The notes under the pieces are model-generated. The model saw only the letters and a program-made list of their open reading frames with translations. It was not told the origin of the DNA and ran no database searches. DNA of 64,000 bases from Desmodus rotundus (lineage: Eukaryota > Chordata > Mammalia > Chiroptera > Phyllostomidae): assembly GCF_022682495.2 (NCBI RefSeq), contig NC_071392.1:131687318-131751317 (forward strand), given 5' to 3'. A program made the translations under genes and the position numbers. Positions within the stretch are counted from its first letter, which is position 1. Every line of letters begins with the position of its first letter. Shown one piece after another: positions 45,661-57,559 of this stretch.

Positions 45661-47799
45661 TTCTTGCATCGTTGAGATTACAAACTGTCAATAGATTCGT
45701 TTTAAAATTTACTTTTACTTCCTGTACTAAATTATTTATGGAAGTATAATATCCTTTTTTGTGATGCACAGAATTTTCAAAGTTTTTTCATGCAATCCAC
45801 CTTTGAAAGAGAAGATTCCAGGCTCTGGGTGTGCTGTTGTGGGGAAGGAAGAAACCTTCCTCTATCTTTCTAGGTTCTCACAACTGAGACACCACATACA
45901 TGAGAGATTCAGGGACTGAAAGTTAAAATGAGGTACATATGACATTCTGAGCTACAGATGAGGTAAGGTGCCTTAGGGCTTCAGAGGGGGAGGAAGGTCA
46001 CTGTAGGAAGATAAGAAGAGCAGATGTTCAGTAATTAATAGTTTTCTTTGCCTTATAGATAAGTCATAAAAAGTTTTTTCTAGTGATAACTTTATTATGG
46101 GTAAGGTCCTAATTTGAATTCTTTAAGGAGAAGGAAAAAGTTTTTCTCATGAGTCTGCAGTGTCTTGATTACCTTTTAGCTCAAAATAACTTACATGCTC
46201 GATGGCACATGTTGGGGAGGACTGTTCTGAACCCTATCACTGTGAACAGACTGTGCAGTCCCTTCAGAGCACTCACTTGGCCACATCATTTTAGGTTACT
46301 ATAGTATTACTGTATCTTCAGTTCAAGGTTTAGTTGTTGTTCATGGTCTTGGCCAAATTCTGTTTTGTGTTGTGTTTTCTAGGGTGACTTAGCTTGTCTG
46401 AGAGGGGATCTCCTACTCCTTCTCCCTGGTGGTTTGAATACTTAGATGGAGCTTTATTCACATAATTTAAGTCATTTCATAGTTCTTCCTAGATCTTCCA
46501 TCTGAAGACAGTTTATTAAAATATACTACCCTAACTTTTATCCTTCCCATAGGTCTTTCCATCTCTCCTTTTTTCCATTATTTTTCAGAAGGCAATATAT
46601 CCCCACCCATCCACCCTCTTCCCTGGTGGAGGGACATTTCCAGGAACTGGAGTTTCTGAGTGGATGGATATAGAAAGATGTATTCATGGGGTGGGAGTGC
46701 CCTTGAAAGCACTTCCTTTCAGCAGCATGTTCTGAGATAGGGGTTCACACCTGGGGATCAGTGGGCTCTCTCCCACAGTCCACATCCCATTCTCATGTTT
46801 CAGGGGCTCATCCACACTCAGCCTTTAAAAAAAAATGTATTTCTACATTTCTTTTAATGGGAATGCAGAAAAGGGTGAATCACATGCCTTTGGGTACTTA
46901 ACACAGTGTCCCAGATTGCCTGTTCAGATTTTAACTTGACATTTTTAGTTTGTTACAAAGAAGAAATTTAATTAGTGGATAGAGATCCAGGAAGTGCTAC
47001 TGGTAAATCTATCTAAGATTAAGTGACTGGTTATTGTGTTTTCCAGGTTCACACCTCTTCCCCATATTTTCACCTCACTTAATTATCTCCACAGAACCAT
47101 GGATCAGGCATTTTTATCCTCATAAAGTGATTTTCCCAAAGTCTCACAGGTAGACAGTGGTACTTCCCACTGTGCTAGACATCTCTGGGGGAAGAGATTA
47201 CTGAACATTTCCTGTCAGGGAGTTCAACAAGAAGCTTCCCCAGTGTGGTTGCAGAGTAATGCCCTCTTCTGCTCGAAGATGGCCATCTCCTAATTCTTGC
47301 AATCTGGGACCCTGTTATGTTACATGGCAAGGGAGACTTAAGATTGCAGATGGAAGTAAGGTTACTAATCAGCTGACTTTGAGATGGGGAAGTTACCTGG
47401 ATTATTCAGGTGGGTCCCTGTAATCACAGGAGTCTGAATGAGTGAAAGGAGAACGTGGGAGGACCAGAGTCAGGGAAGTGATGTGATGATGGAAGCAGAG
47501 GTTGGAGTGACAGGACTGGCTTTGAATGTGGAAGGAGCCATGAGCCAAGGAATGTGGGCAGCCTCTAGGATCTGGGGAAGGAAAGGAAATGGATTTCCCT
47601 CCAGGAGCTTCTGGAAGGAATGGAGCCCTACTGATACTTTGAACTTAGCCCAGTGAGAATCCTGTTGGCCTCTGACTATACTTTAAGATTTGGAGCTGCT
47701 TTAAGCCACTGAGTTTGTGAGAATTTATTACACATCAGATAGTGGCCATGGTCTTACTCTGAAAAGCAGAAACAGGAAGTCCTGGGGTGATGGACTCTG
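45661..47799. other. Intronic stretch without gene
   Basis: Single-copy sequence apart from a MIR-like piece at about 47,085-47,165 ('gtctcacaggtagacagtgg'). Nothing coding seen. Confidence 0.45.
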
Positions 47800-47990
47800 T
47801 ACACCACACAGGCATTTCTGTGACGAGTTACTGTGTCATTGTTTGATGTGCTATGTATGTTTTCTCATTGCGTTGCTGTTACCCTGTTCCAGTGAGAATG
47901 TCAGCTCCTGGGAGCAGAACTTCATCTGTTGTGTTCACTGCCTTATGCCTGGAGCCTGGAATGGAAGAGAAGCTCCATAAATATTTGTTG
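47800..47990 (+). mobile_element. L2 LINE 3' end
   Basis: 'gagaatgtcagctcctgggagcagaact' (47,894-47,921) and 'ccataaatatttgttggatta' (47,975-47,995) match the conserved L2 tail. Confidence 0.75.
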
Positions 47991-47995
47991 GATTA

Positions 47996-50119
47996 TTACT
48001 TTTTGCCCAGATGACACTGTAGCAAATAAACAGAACCTTATTTGCATCCTAGATGGAATATTACCAACTGTATTAGTAATAGAAATAAAAAGAAAGAAGA
48101 AATTGAGTTAACATTATGCTACCCTCCAAGATCAAATATTAATTTTAGTGTTCTTTCTAGTTTGGTCTTATGCATAAATATTTTATAATTGTAGTAAATA
48201 TTCCTCATATACTGAATGATCCTCTCATAAAATAAATAGGTGGTTATCATAAAATAAATACAATGTAGTATGTTGCATTTTGACTTACCAGTATGATCCA
48301 TGTTACATTTTTATGACTTAACACATTTTAAATAAATGTTTAACTGTCGGGTTTTTTTATAAATACCATTTCACAGGCTGGTTGGCATTCCATTGAATAT
48401 ATAGGATATTCCATTGAATATATCAAATATGTATATTCAGTATACATATAATTAATTATTGTTGGTCATTTAAAATATTATAGGTTATCTTTTCAAAGAA
48501 CCACCTCCTGGGTTTATTAATCATTTGAATTGTTATTTAAAATACTTGATTACTACTAATTAAACTCCTTCATGCTATGGGTCTGTTACAAGTTACTATA
48601 ACTCTCAACTGATTATTGTGTGTGTAGTGATCCCATAGGCCCAGACTAACTGGTAGAGCTACTGGGAATGTTTGTGGAGGTAGAGGGCTGCACATGTTTC
48701 TCTATAGAGCTCTGTCTAGTAGGTTCCTGGTCTGGGAAGGTTTCAAATGGCTTTTAAATTTTTGTTTAATCTATTCGTAAGGCATGTTCTGCCTGGCACC
48801 TTGTCTCTGCTTTATTTCTTCAACCTCAGATGGTACTTCTACCTAAAATATTCTTCCTCAGAAATCTTCAGAACTTCTGCAACACTTGGAGGCAAAAGCA
48901 GAGTGTTAATGGGACAGTGATGGCAGAGGAGAAGCACCAACTGGGAAAGCATATTGAGAGGGTGATGAGTATCAGAGGAAGGCATCTCCTTAAAATATTT
49001 CACATGATGACCTATATTTTTTAAATAGACGTTTTGTTTTTCTTATATTCTTTTCTTGACAGTTGCTTCAGTTTTCCTTCATGCTGACTGCTCCTCTGAT
49101 AACAAAATAAGAAGTAGAAAACAATTTTAACCATTAACTCAATTTCTCAAAAGCAATGACAAGTCTGGGGGAGTGGGAGGAACCTCCCCAGGCTTCCTTT
49201 GGTTGTACAAGCCAGCAGTGTTAACTAAATTACAAACAACAGCTCTAAGCCTGGAAGAAGGATGTCCACACCAAAGCGGATCTGGACAGTTGTTTTGCCT
49301 AAGATGGCAAGAACATCATCATATTTCAATCTTGAGCCAAGAAAACCATAAATGGACACAACTTGTCTTGCCTGGCAAGAGATGCTTCTGAAGGCTTCTG
49401 AGGTGCCATAGTGTCTCTTGATAACTCTTTCACCCTGGTGTTTGTTTTTTCAATGTTTTTTGAGTCCATTGGGAAGTAGGGTAGGAAGGAAAGGAGGAAA
49501 GGGAGGTGAAAGGTTTATTTGCCTGGGAGTGCTGTCTTCTGATGAACATTCTGAGTGTTAGCACAGAGTGAGGGTTTATTTTAGGAGACACCAGGAATGA
49601 AATCTTTTATGTTGATATTATGCAGGACTGATCTGTATTTGCTGCCATGAAGGATAGTAAAACTTCATGATTCTCCTGCATCTTTATAATTTCTGCCATG
49701 AAAACATTCATGGATAGGAAACGGTTCAAATTGCCCATAACAGGAGCACTGTACAGTGAGTCTGGAGACAGGGTTTCTAGTTCCATTCCTGTTAGTAACC
49801 TGTATGTGTGCTTTTGTTCTCAGTTTTCTCATCTGTAAAAATGTGAGCATTTATGCTAAATTGTCTTGACATTGGTAACACTAAAACTTTCTAATTTTAT
49901 CATTAATTTGAAACTGCTAACCTCCTGGAAGATGTTGGAAATATGCTTCCTGTTAATTTACAGCCAGACCAATATAGTTTTGCTTCAGAGCATGCCATGC
50001 ATCATTATTCATTTTTATTTCATGAGAATTAGTCTTAAAAATGTGAATTTCTATTGGTTTTACAGAGCCATTGAGATTGCACAGCTTGATGTATTGCTTC
50101 TACATGTCATAAATTTCTG
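47996..50119. other. Intronic stretch without gene
   Basis: Mostly single-copy. A short antisense L1 piece is likely at about 48,440-48,565 ('cttttcaaagaaccacctcctgggttta'). No coding signal. Confidence 0.45.
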
Positions 50120-50330
50120 CTTGTAGTAGAAGCCAGGGATTTTCAAAGTGAGCTCTTTGGATCAATTACATCAGTGTCACCTGGCACCTTCTGTGAGCTT
50201 GCTAGATTGCATAGTCATGAGCCCCACCCTAACCTGCTGAATCGAAATTTTGGGGGACAGGAGCCAGAAATCTTTGTTCTCACAAGGTCTCACTGCATAT
50301 GGAAGAAGTTTGAGAAGCAGTGTTGTAAGC
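50120..50330. mobile_element. MER5A-like hAT fossil
   Basis: 'ccagggattttcaaagtgagc' (50,133-50,153), 'agccccaccctaacctgctgaat' (50,220-50,242) and 'gtttgagaagcagtgttgta' (50,309-50,328) give the layout of MER5A. Confidence 0.75.
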
Positions 50331-51975
50331 ATGGCAGCAGGCAGGTGCTGTGATTTTGCCTTCTGCACATGAAGAAACCCCACACATATGGTTTTAACTC
50401 CTTGAGTGCCTACTTCCAACAGACCTAATGGGCTTCATTTGAAATGTCAAGGTGGAGATCCTTCTGTGCGCAGGAAACTATTGCTGCTCTTTTGAGGCCC
50501 TAAGGATGTCGAAAGGGGAATGCAGACCTTCTTGGGGTAGGAAGGAAGATGGGGTTGCTTTCCTTGTGGGATGGTATCCATCTTCCTTTCTACCCCAGGC
50601 TGACTCCTTTCAGTCTCTCGGGGATGATGCCTTTGCTGATTTCCAGAGGAGCAGCAGGTGCTTGGGAGTGCCGGAAGGGTGTTGGCATGCTGCAAAGAAA
50701 TGACATGTGGACAGGTTTTTTTTCTGAAAGGACTGTGAGAAGGAACAACATCTGTGATAGCTCTGCCATTTCTGTTACACGGTATTTATTTTGATGTTTG
50801 GTCCTGGGCTTTGACTCCCAGTCCTTTGGTGGTGGATGGGTCCCTGGAGATTTGCTTGTGGTGGTGCTGAGGTCTGCAGCAGGTAAGGTGCTTCAGACCA
50901 CTTCCTGGGGAGTCTGCCCTGAGCTTAGAGGAGGTCCAGTGGTTCTGGTTACCAGTCATTGATAGAAGAGTTAACCACAGCACTGTACTTAATTATAGAC
51001 ATTTCTTAGTATGGATGATGTCACACACACACTACACATACACACACACACAATAATCGTCCTTCCCCAGTAGAGGGTGTCATGAGGGTTTTCTTTGTTT
51101 ATTCAGCCTTAGCTGGCACTTGCCTGGAATATGGTGTGACAATGGAGGAGCTCCTGGAGTTTTTTCTCAATGGAAATTCTCTCCCACTGAGTTAAATGCT
51201 GCTGAGTAGTAAATGTCCTTACCCTTTTGACTGTTTTATACTCAAGGAATATTTACTTGACTCATTTCTTGCATCTTCTATTGTCTTTTAAACCTCACAA
51301 ACCATTTAACGAGGTTGCACCAGCCATGCCCAGCATGAGTGTGTTTAGCCTAGGTGTGCAGGGACAGAAATCCTGGTATGGGGCTGCAGCTGGGAGAGTC
51401 AGGGCTGCTTTTTGCAAGTTTGCATAAAGGTGTTATGCACTTCCCCAGTCTGTGCACCCACGTGGTTAGGGTACTCTGCGCAGTTTGTACAAAGGTGTTA
51501 TGTGGAGTGACAGTGGCCTGGTCCCTGGGCAAAGGAAATACTTATTTTCATTAAGGTTCTCTGCCTTCATCTTCAAGTTTGAATGTTTCTAAAACATAAC
51601 TTATCTTATCATGGACTTACCTCCAAAGCCAGAATCCCGTTCTGTTTGGGCTCTGAGGTGTGATGTCCGAGCATCCTAGATTCCTGTGTCTCCACTACAC
51701 TAGCATGCAGAAAGCCAGATCTCTACACTTCTTGCGTAGTGTCTTCATTGTCTTTACTCTTACCTTGTCTACTCTCAGCAACAGGCTTGTGTCTCCTCAT
51801 ACCTGTACCTTCTGGCCCCTTGCCTCTCTGGCCTCCCAGTGCTCAGCCTCCTCACCACTGACATTTCTAGCACATTACACTGGATCTTGCTTCCTGACAT
51901 GGTACTGCGATGGTGGCAGGCACATCTTCCTCTGAATGTCCATTAGTACTTCCCTATTTTCCTTTATTTACAAAG
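50331..51975. other. Intronic stretch without gene
   Basis: Single-copy sequence with an (AC)n microsatellite at about 51,023-51,052. Several chance open frames, none with gene-like features. Confidence 0.45.
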
Positions 51976-52306
51976 TGTCTTAGTCAGCTTGGGCTGCTAT
52001 AACACAAATACTATAGACTGGGTGACTAAAACAACAGACATTTATTTCTCATAGTTCAAAGACCAGGATTGAGGCAACAGCAATTCGGGGTCTCGTGAGA
52101 GCCCTCTTCCTTCTCACTTTGTCCTCACATGGTGGAAGGGCAAGGGAGCTCTCTGGGGTTTCTTTTATAAGGCACTAATCCCAATAATGAGGGCTCCACT
52201 CTCATTACCTAAATACTTCCCAAAAGCTCCATCTCCTAATACCATTACTTGGGAGTTGGGATTTAAACATATGAATTTGAGGGGGCGCACATTCAATCTA
52301 TAACAT
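51976..52306 (-). mobile_element. MLT1-type (ERVL-MaLR) LTR, antisense
   Basis: Begins 'tgtcttagtcagcttgggctgctataac', the reverse of a typical MaLR LTR end, continues with 'acagacatttatttctcatag' (52,035-52,055; AATAAA on the minus strand), 'gtcctcacatggtggaaggg' (52,121-52,140) and ends near 'cattcaatctataaca'. Confidence 0.8.
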
Positions 52307-52619
52307 AAAGTTAGAACTCTGAAGCCTTCACTTTAAGCTTCTGAACTTTGGCTCCGGCCTGCTTCATACATAGAGTCAATTCCATGGTCTGTATGGTCAA
52401 GGATGCATGTGAATTATGCTTTAACACAGTGGAACACTGGGTTACAATTGAAGTGACAGCTTTGCTCATTCTTTCAATATTAGTTGAATTCTTATAGTAC
52501 AACAGACTCTCAAACATTTAACCACACCTCTTTTTCAAGACCTAACTCAACTTCTACATCCTTGACCCTTTTACTCTACCTAACGATGAACTTTTCTTTT
52601 TTGAATTCATAATTTAATT

Positions 52620-52790
52620 TGCTGTAATTCAACCAACTTTTACAGCGGAGACTTTATGTTGGTACCATATGGAGCTAAATAAGAAACAGCCCTTCCCCTG
52701 GAGGCACCTAGAGTGTATTAGGAAGGAAAGGCATGTGTAAACAGTTGATTCTAATGCCACATGGGAAGTGCCCTTACAAAGAGCCAGGAG
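52620..52790 (+). mobile_element. Possible L2-like fragment
   Basis: 'cagcccttcccctggaggcacctagagtgtatta' and the following 'catgtgtaaacagttgattctaatgcc' resemble an internal stretch of L2. Weak match. Confidence 0.4.
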
Positions 52791-52943
52791 TGTCTTTAGG
52801 AAAGGGAGACCAGTTCTGGCTGGCAGCATTGGGTTGCAACACAAAGCAGAACTGCTTGTGCATTCACCTTTTAAAATTAATTGTTATTAGCCAAGTAATT
52901 CCTGAGTTACTTCCTGCTGATGAAATTTAAGACATCACAGAAA

Positions 52944-53151
52944 ATGCCGCCCCAGATGGTGTAGCTCAGTGGATTGAGCACCAGCCTGCAAACCAAAGGG
53001 TCACTGGTTCGATCCCCCATCAGGTAACATGCTGATTTGCGGACCAGGTCCCCAGTAGGGGGCGCACAAGAGGCAGCCACACATTGATGTTTCCCTCTTT
53101 CTCTCCCGCTCTCTCTAAAAATAAATCAATAAAATCCTTTAAAAAACAAAA
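52944..53151 (+). mobile_element. Well-preserved Ves SINE with 15-bp target duplication
   Basis: Ves SINE with recognisable RNA polymerase III boxes: A-box region TGGTGTAGCTCAGTGG (52,957-52,972) and B box GGTTCGATCC (53,006-53,015), then the 'cacacattgatgtttccctc' body and A-rich tail. Flanked by aagacatcacagaaa at 52,929-52,943 and 53,152-53,166. It is among the least decayed copies here. Confidence 0.95.
53050..53065 (+). promoter_or_regulatory. CTCF-like core inside a Ves SINE
   Basis: CCCCAGTAGGGGGCGC is close to the CTCF core (CCASNAGGGGGCGC style). The other Ves copies in the window carry mutated forms at the equivalent place. Binding is inference. Confidence 0.4.
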
Positions 53152-53166
53152 AAGACATCACAGAAA

Positions 53167-54329
53167 GTTCCAGTGTTCTCTTTGAGTACCGATGGCTTAT
53201 CTGCAGTGTCTATGGGCCAGTCCAGAAGCCACACCATAATCAGTTGGGCGTGTCCCCATTTATATACTTTTATTTTCCGTAGTAAATATGTAGTATTTCA
53301 TTGTGGTGAGATGGTATCAATCTAGGTGTTTTTCTGTATGGTGCTTATTCTTATTCAATAATGTATGTTAGAGATTGATCTACCTTCTTCTTTATAATGC
53401 TAGGATACTATCCCAGGACATCTTGTGCACCTTCAGGACATTCCCTGTTCTCCCCTTATTACAGGGAGCTATCTTTCCCAGTTCCCCTGCCCTCTGGCTT
53501 CCAGGCAGTTCAGCTAATAGGAAGTACAAAATGGGGAGAAAAAGAAGGGCATCTCTTTCCTTACCCTCCTTCCTCCCTCCCCCACTCCACTTCAGGCAGC
53601 CTCTCTTGTTACTCCATTCCTGCTGGAAGCCCCTCCCTTCATGGCCTGCTAACAACCACTTCTCCCTTTGCCTTTCACACCCTAGGGATGCTAACAGCTG
53701 CCTACAGTTGCTGTTTTCTGGGTTGTCCCACCAGCCCATTTGGCTTCTAAGCTCTTCTGTCACCTGTACAGCCAATCCCTCTATTTAGTTCCCTCCACTG
53801 GAAATACCTGGTGTGTGGGGGTTGTTTTCCTCACTGGTCTCTGACTCATTCACATGCACATACCAGAGGTGAATTTGCTTTTTAGCTCTTCCCTTACAGT
53901 GGACAACCAAGTCGTTTGCATTGTTTTTCCTATCGCAAATACTGCAGGAGTTGAGCCTTCTTGCACACAGCTCTTGTGCCTATGCATGAGAGTAGTTTCT
54001 CTAGGTGACACCAAGCAGTGAGGTCACCAGATTAGTTTTCACCTTGAAATCTTCTTCAGGTAGATTCTGAATCTCAAATGCCTCTACGTCTCTGCAGTCC
54101 TTAGTGAGTTACTCTGCAGAGAAGTTTGCTAAGTAGCTGTTGAGTGAGTGAATGAATGAATGAATTTCCATGTGCAGATGGAGAAACCCGTGCCTAATTC
54201 ACCTCAGATAAAATGCCCCAGGCTGCTTGATTTTGTTCCATGCCCGGCTCACCTTGAACAAAGACCAAGTTATTTGGTGGGAAGGCCTGCCCTAGAGAAG
54301 TTAATGTAAGATCCAGAGTCTCTAGCTTT
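53167..54329. other. Intronic stretch without gene
   Basis: Single-copy sequence. Open frames overlap on both strands at 53,375-53,788, which is a sign of chance. No coding evidence. Confidence 0.45.
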
Positions 54330-54710
54330 TTGTTGTAGTTTTCTTAAACAATAGACATTTATTTTCTCACAGTTTTGGAGGCTGGTAGTCCAAGATGAAG
54401 GTTTTGGCAGGGTCATTTCTTTCTTTCTTTCTTTCTTTTTTTGTAAAGCCTCCTTCCTTGCCTCGTAGATGGCTGTCTTCTCCCTCCGTCCTCACATGGT
54501 CTTTTCTGTGTGCATATCTGTCTCTGGGTTCAAATTTCTTCTTTTTTTTTTATAAGGTTACCAGTTATATTAGATTAGAGGTAATTCCACCCGACTCTTA
54601 ATTACACCTACCATGACCAACCTTATTCCAAAAAAGGCCACATTCTCTGGTACTGGGGGTTAGAACTTTGACATACAAATTTTGGGGGACACAACTCATC
54701 TGTAACACTT
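54330..54710 (-). mobile_element. MLT1-type (ERVL-MaLR) LTR, antisense
   Basis: 'acatttattttctcacagttttggaggctgg' (54,356-54,386), 'gatggctgtcttctccctcc' (54,468-54,487) and 'actgggggttagaactttgacata' (54,652-54,675) match the antisense MaLR LTR pattern. A (TTTC)n run at 54,417-54,440 interrupts it. Confidence 0.78.
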
Positions 54711-55276
54711 ACAAATGGACTCTCTGCCCTTCATTCACTGGATCATGTCAAGTGCTCAGAAATGTCTGGGTCCCCACTGGGCTTTGACCAGAGATTCAAT
54801 CCCAGCTCATAGAGGTTCTAGCTGACCAGCTTGGTGTCTAGGAGCAGTGTTTAGCTGGTGCAAAATGAGTGCTACAGGAAAACAGTTTCCTTAAGACAGG
54901 GCTTAGGACACCACATGTCTGTTGAGATTTTGAGAGTGTTGTGACTTTGAGGGTGGATGTAGTAGTTCACAGTGTGTGATGTGGGTTAAAATCATAAAAT
55001 AATTCAGGAGGAAGCAAGCAACTTATGTCTGGAGAAGCTTGAGGTCTCCATTCCTTCCTAGAGAGGTGATAGGCCAGCCCATATTTTATTATGTGCTTCT
55101 ATACTCCCTCCAATGTTTTTAGATTTTAAAAAATATTAAAATAATCATCAAGGGCATATTGAAAGACCAACAGATGTGACAGAACACCCATACATAGGGA
55201 TGCATGTGTGGAAAAGCAGGAAGGGAAGGTCTCTTGGGAATAGTGGAGATTTATAACTCAGTGTTTGTAGGTTTAT

Positions 55277-57259
55277 TTATTTATTTATTTAATATATTTA
55301 TTGATTATGCTGTTATAGTTGTCCCATTTCCCCCTTTCACTCTGCTCCATTCTGCCCACCCCCTCCCTCCCACATTCCCCCCCCAATAGTTCATGTCCAT
55401 GGGTCATACATGTAAGTTTTTTGCTTCTACATTTCCTATACCATTCCCAACCTCCCCCTGTCCATTTTCTACCACCATCTATGCTACTTATTCTCTGTAC
55501 CTTCCCCCCTCTCTCCCCTTCCCACTCCCCTGTTGATAACCCTCCATGTGATCTCCAATTCTGTGGTTCTATTCCTGTTCTAGTTGTTGGCTTAGTTTGC
55601 TTTTGTTTTGGTTTTAGGTGTGGTTGTTAATAACTGTGAGTTTGCTGTCATTTTTACTGTTCATATTTTTGATCTTCTTTTTCTTAGATAAATCCCTTTA
55701 ACAATTCATATAATAAGAGCTTGGTGATGATGAACTCCTTTAACTTGACCTTATCTGAGAAGCACTTTATCTTCCCTTCCATTCTAAATGATAGCGTTGC
55801 TGGATAGAGTAATCTTGGATGTAGGTCCTTGCCTTTCATGACTTGGAATACTTCCTGCCAGCCCCTTCTTACCTGTAAGGTCTCTTTTGAGAAATCAGCT
55901 GGCAGTCTTATAGGATCTCCTTGGCAGGTAAGTGTGTCCTTATCCCTTGCTGCTTCTAAGATTCTCTCCTTCTGTTTCATCTTGGGGAATGTAGTGATGA
56001 TGTGCCTTGGTGTGTTCCTCCTTGGGTCCAGCTTCTTTGGGACTCTCTGAGCTTCCTGGACTTCCTGGAAGTCTATTTCCTTTGTCAGACTGGGGAAGTT
56101 CTCCTTCATTATTTGTTCAAATAAGCTTTCAATTTTTTGTTCTTCCTCTTCTCCTTCTGGCACCCCTATAATTCGGATGTTGGAACGTTTCAAGATGTCC
56201 TGGAGGTTCCTAAGCCTCTCCTCATTTTTCCAAATTCTTGTTTCTTCATTCTTTTCTGGTTGGATGTTTCTCTCTTCCTTCTGGTCCACACCATTGATCT
56301 GAGTCCCAGTTTCCTTCACATCACTATTGGTTTCCTGTACATTTTCCTTTGTTTCTCTTAGCATAGCCTTCATTTTTTCATCTATTTTTCGACCAAATTC
56401 AACCAATTCTGTGAGCGTCTTAATAACCAGTGTTTTGAACTGTGCATCTGATAGGTTGGCTATGTCTTCGTTACTTAGTTGAATTATTTCTGGAGCTCTG
56501 AAGTGTTCTTTCATTTGGGCCATTTTTTTTGTCTTGGCGCACCTGTTATGTAAAGGGGTGGAGCCTTAGGTGTCCACCAGGGTGGGGTAATGCTCATAGC
56601 TACCCTGTGATGCTGTATGTGGGGGAGGGGTCTGATAGGAAGCAATGGTGCTTGCTCCACTCTCTGCCGGTTTCAGTCACTCCCTCTGCTACCCACAATC
56701 AAATTGGGCCCTTCTGATGCTGATTCCCAATTGGGTGGGTTTGTGTATGTTCTAGACCCCTGTGGGTCTCTCTAATGAACTCTCCTGTGAGACTAGGAGT
56801 TTCTCCTGCTGCCACCTCAAACCCCACAGGTGTTTTCAATCAGAGGTTTGAGGCTTTATTTCCTTGAGCTGGAGCCCTAGGTTGTGCAGTCTGTTTTGCT
56901 CCCCCCGCTGTTCCTCCCGGTTTATCGATGCATGAATGTGGGTCCGCAGGGTCCGCCCGCCACCACCTTGTGGGGTCTGCTAGCTGCAGCCTGGCCTGCC
57001 CCATTCCACAATCCTCCACCTCGCTGGGTGTGCCAGCCGCCGCCTTGTTGCAAATCCTCTCCGCCTGGCTGCCCGTCTCTGCCCCTCCTACAGGTCTGGA
57101 TGAATGTTTCTTCTTTATCTCCTTGGTTGGCAGACTTCCATACAGTTTGATTTTCTGTCAGTTCTGGTTGTTTTTGTTTTTAAATTGTTGTTGTCCTTCT
57201 TTTGGTTGTGCGAGGAGGCACAGTGTGTCTACCTACTCCTCCATCATGGCCAAAAGTCC
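55277..57259 (-). mobile_element. HAL1 copy C, antisense, full length with open ORF1
   Basis: Half-L1 of about 1.98 kb on the minus strand, with an 18-bp target duplication at 55,259-55,276 and 57,260-57,277 (one mismatch, cagtgtttgtaggtttat against cagtgtttgcaggtttat). In its own orientation: a 5' UTR of about 736 bases (57,259-56,524), ORF1 (56,523-55,684), then a 3' UTR of about 400 bases ending in a TAAA-repeat tail rather than plain poly-A. There is no second ORF. It is very close in sequence to copy B. It lies within intron 1, antisense to the host gene. Confidence 0.95.
55684..56523 (-). CDS. HAL1 ORF1 protein, intact open frame (279 aa)
   Basis: An uninterrupted retroposon ORF1. By family it would be an RNA-binding, trimer-forming nucleic-acid chaperone, acting in a cytoplasmic ribonucleoprotein. 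Residues about 30-112 are charged and heptad-like, fitting a coiled coil. The RRM-like domain follows at about 113-185, with SNIRIIGVPEGEEEEQ at 114-129 and PRHIITTFPK at 172-181. The C-terminal domain is at about 187-266, with RLPADFSKETLQVRR and LSFRMEGKIKCF. A short tail (ITKLLLYELLKGFI) ends the protein. The start MAQMKEHF is shared with copy B. L1 ORF1p of most mammals is about 330-370 aa, so this one is shorter, mainly in the coiled coil. No ORF2 follows. It would need an L1 ORF2 protein in trans to move. Whether it is expressed is unknown. Confidence 0.88.
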   Translation of the reverse strand: MAQMKEHFRAPEIIQLSNEDIANLSDAQFKTLVIKTLTELVEFGRKIDEKMKAMLRETKENVQETNSDVKETGTQINGVDQKEERNIQPEKNEETRIWKNEERLRNLQDILKRSNIRIIGVPEGEEEEQKIESLFEQIMKENFPSLTKEIDFQEVQEAQRVPKKLDPRRNTPRHIITTFPKMKQKERILEAARDKDTLTCQGDPIRLPADFSKETLQVRRGWQEVFQVMKGKDLHPRLLYPATLSFRMEGKIKCFSDKVKLKEFIITKLLLYELLKGFI

Positions 57260-57559
57260 CAGTGTTTGCAGGTTTATAAACCTGATCTTTTTGGTTATAG
57301 TTGTGCTGGTAGAGTTTTCCTCATCTTCCCTAGGCTGTTATTCCCTAAGGAACTGCCCAGGCTCCAGACATTTCCCAATCCTACAATTAACTTTAAAATG
57401 TAATATTATGAGTGAGGACCCAAACGAACTGGAGTTATCTTTTGGAGGGTGGGGCCATTGTAGTACAGGCTTCCCATCTGTATCAGTGTACTAGCTGACA
57501 TTATTGTGAGAGACTGCATTCAGATTCAGTGAGGTTTTTTGTTTGTTTGTTTTTTTGCA

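Noticed and set aside
52944..53020. tRNA gene
   Set aside because: The A and B boxes belong to the tRNA-derived head of a Ves SINE; no complete cloverleaf is present.
53375..53788. Overlapping open frames on both strands, about 117-137 codons
   Set aside because: Simultaneous openness on both strands and no similarity that I can recognise point to chance.
51976..54710. The two MLT1-type LTRs as the two ends of one provirus
   Set aside because: They look like different subfamilies and the sequence between them shows no retroviral genes.
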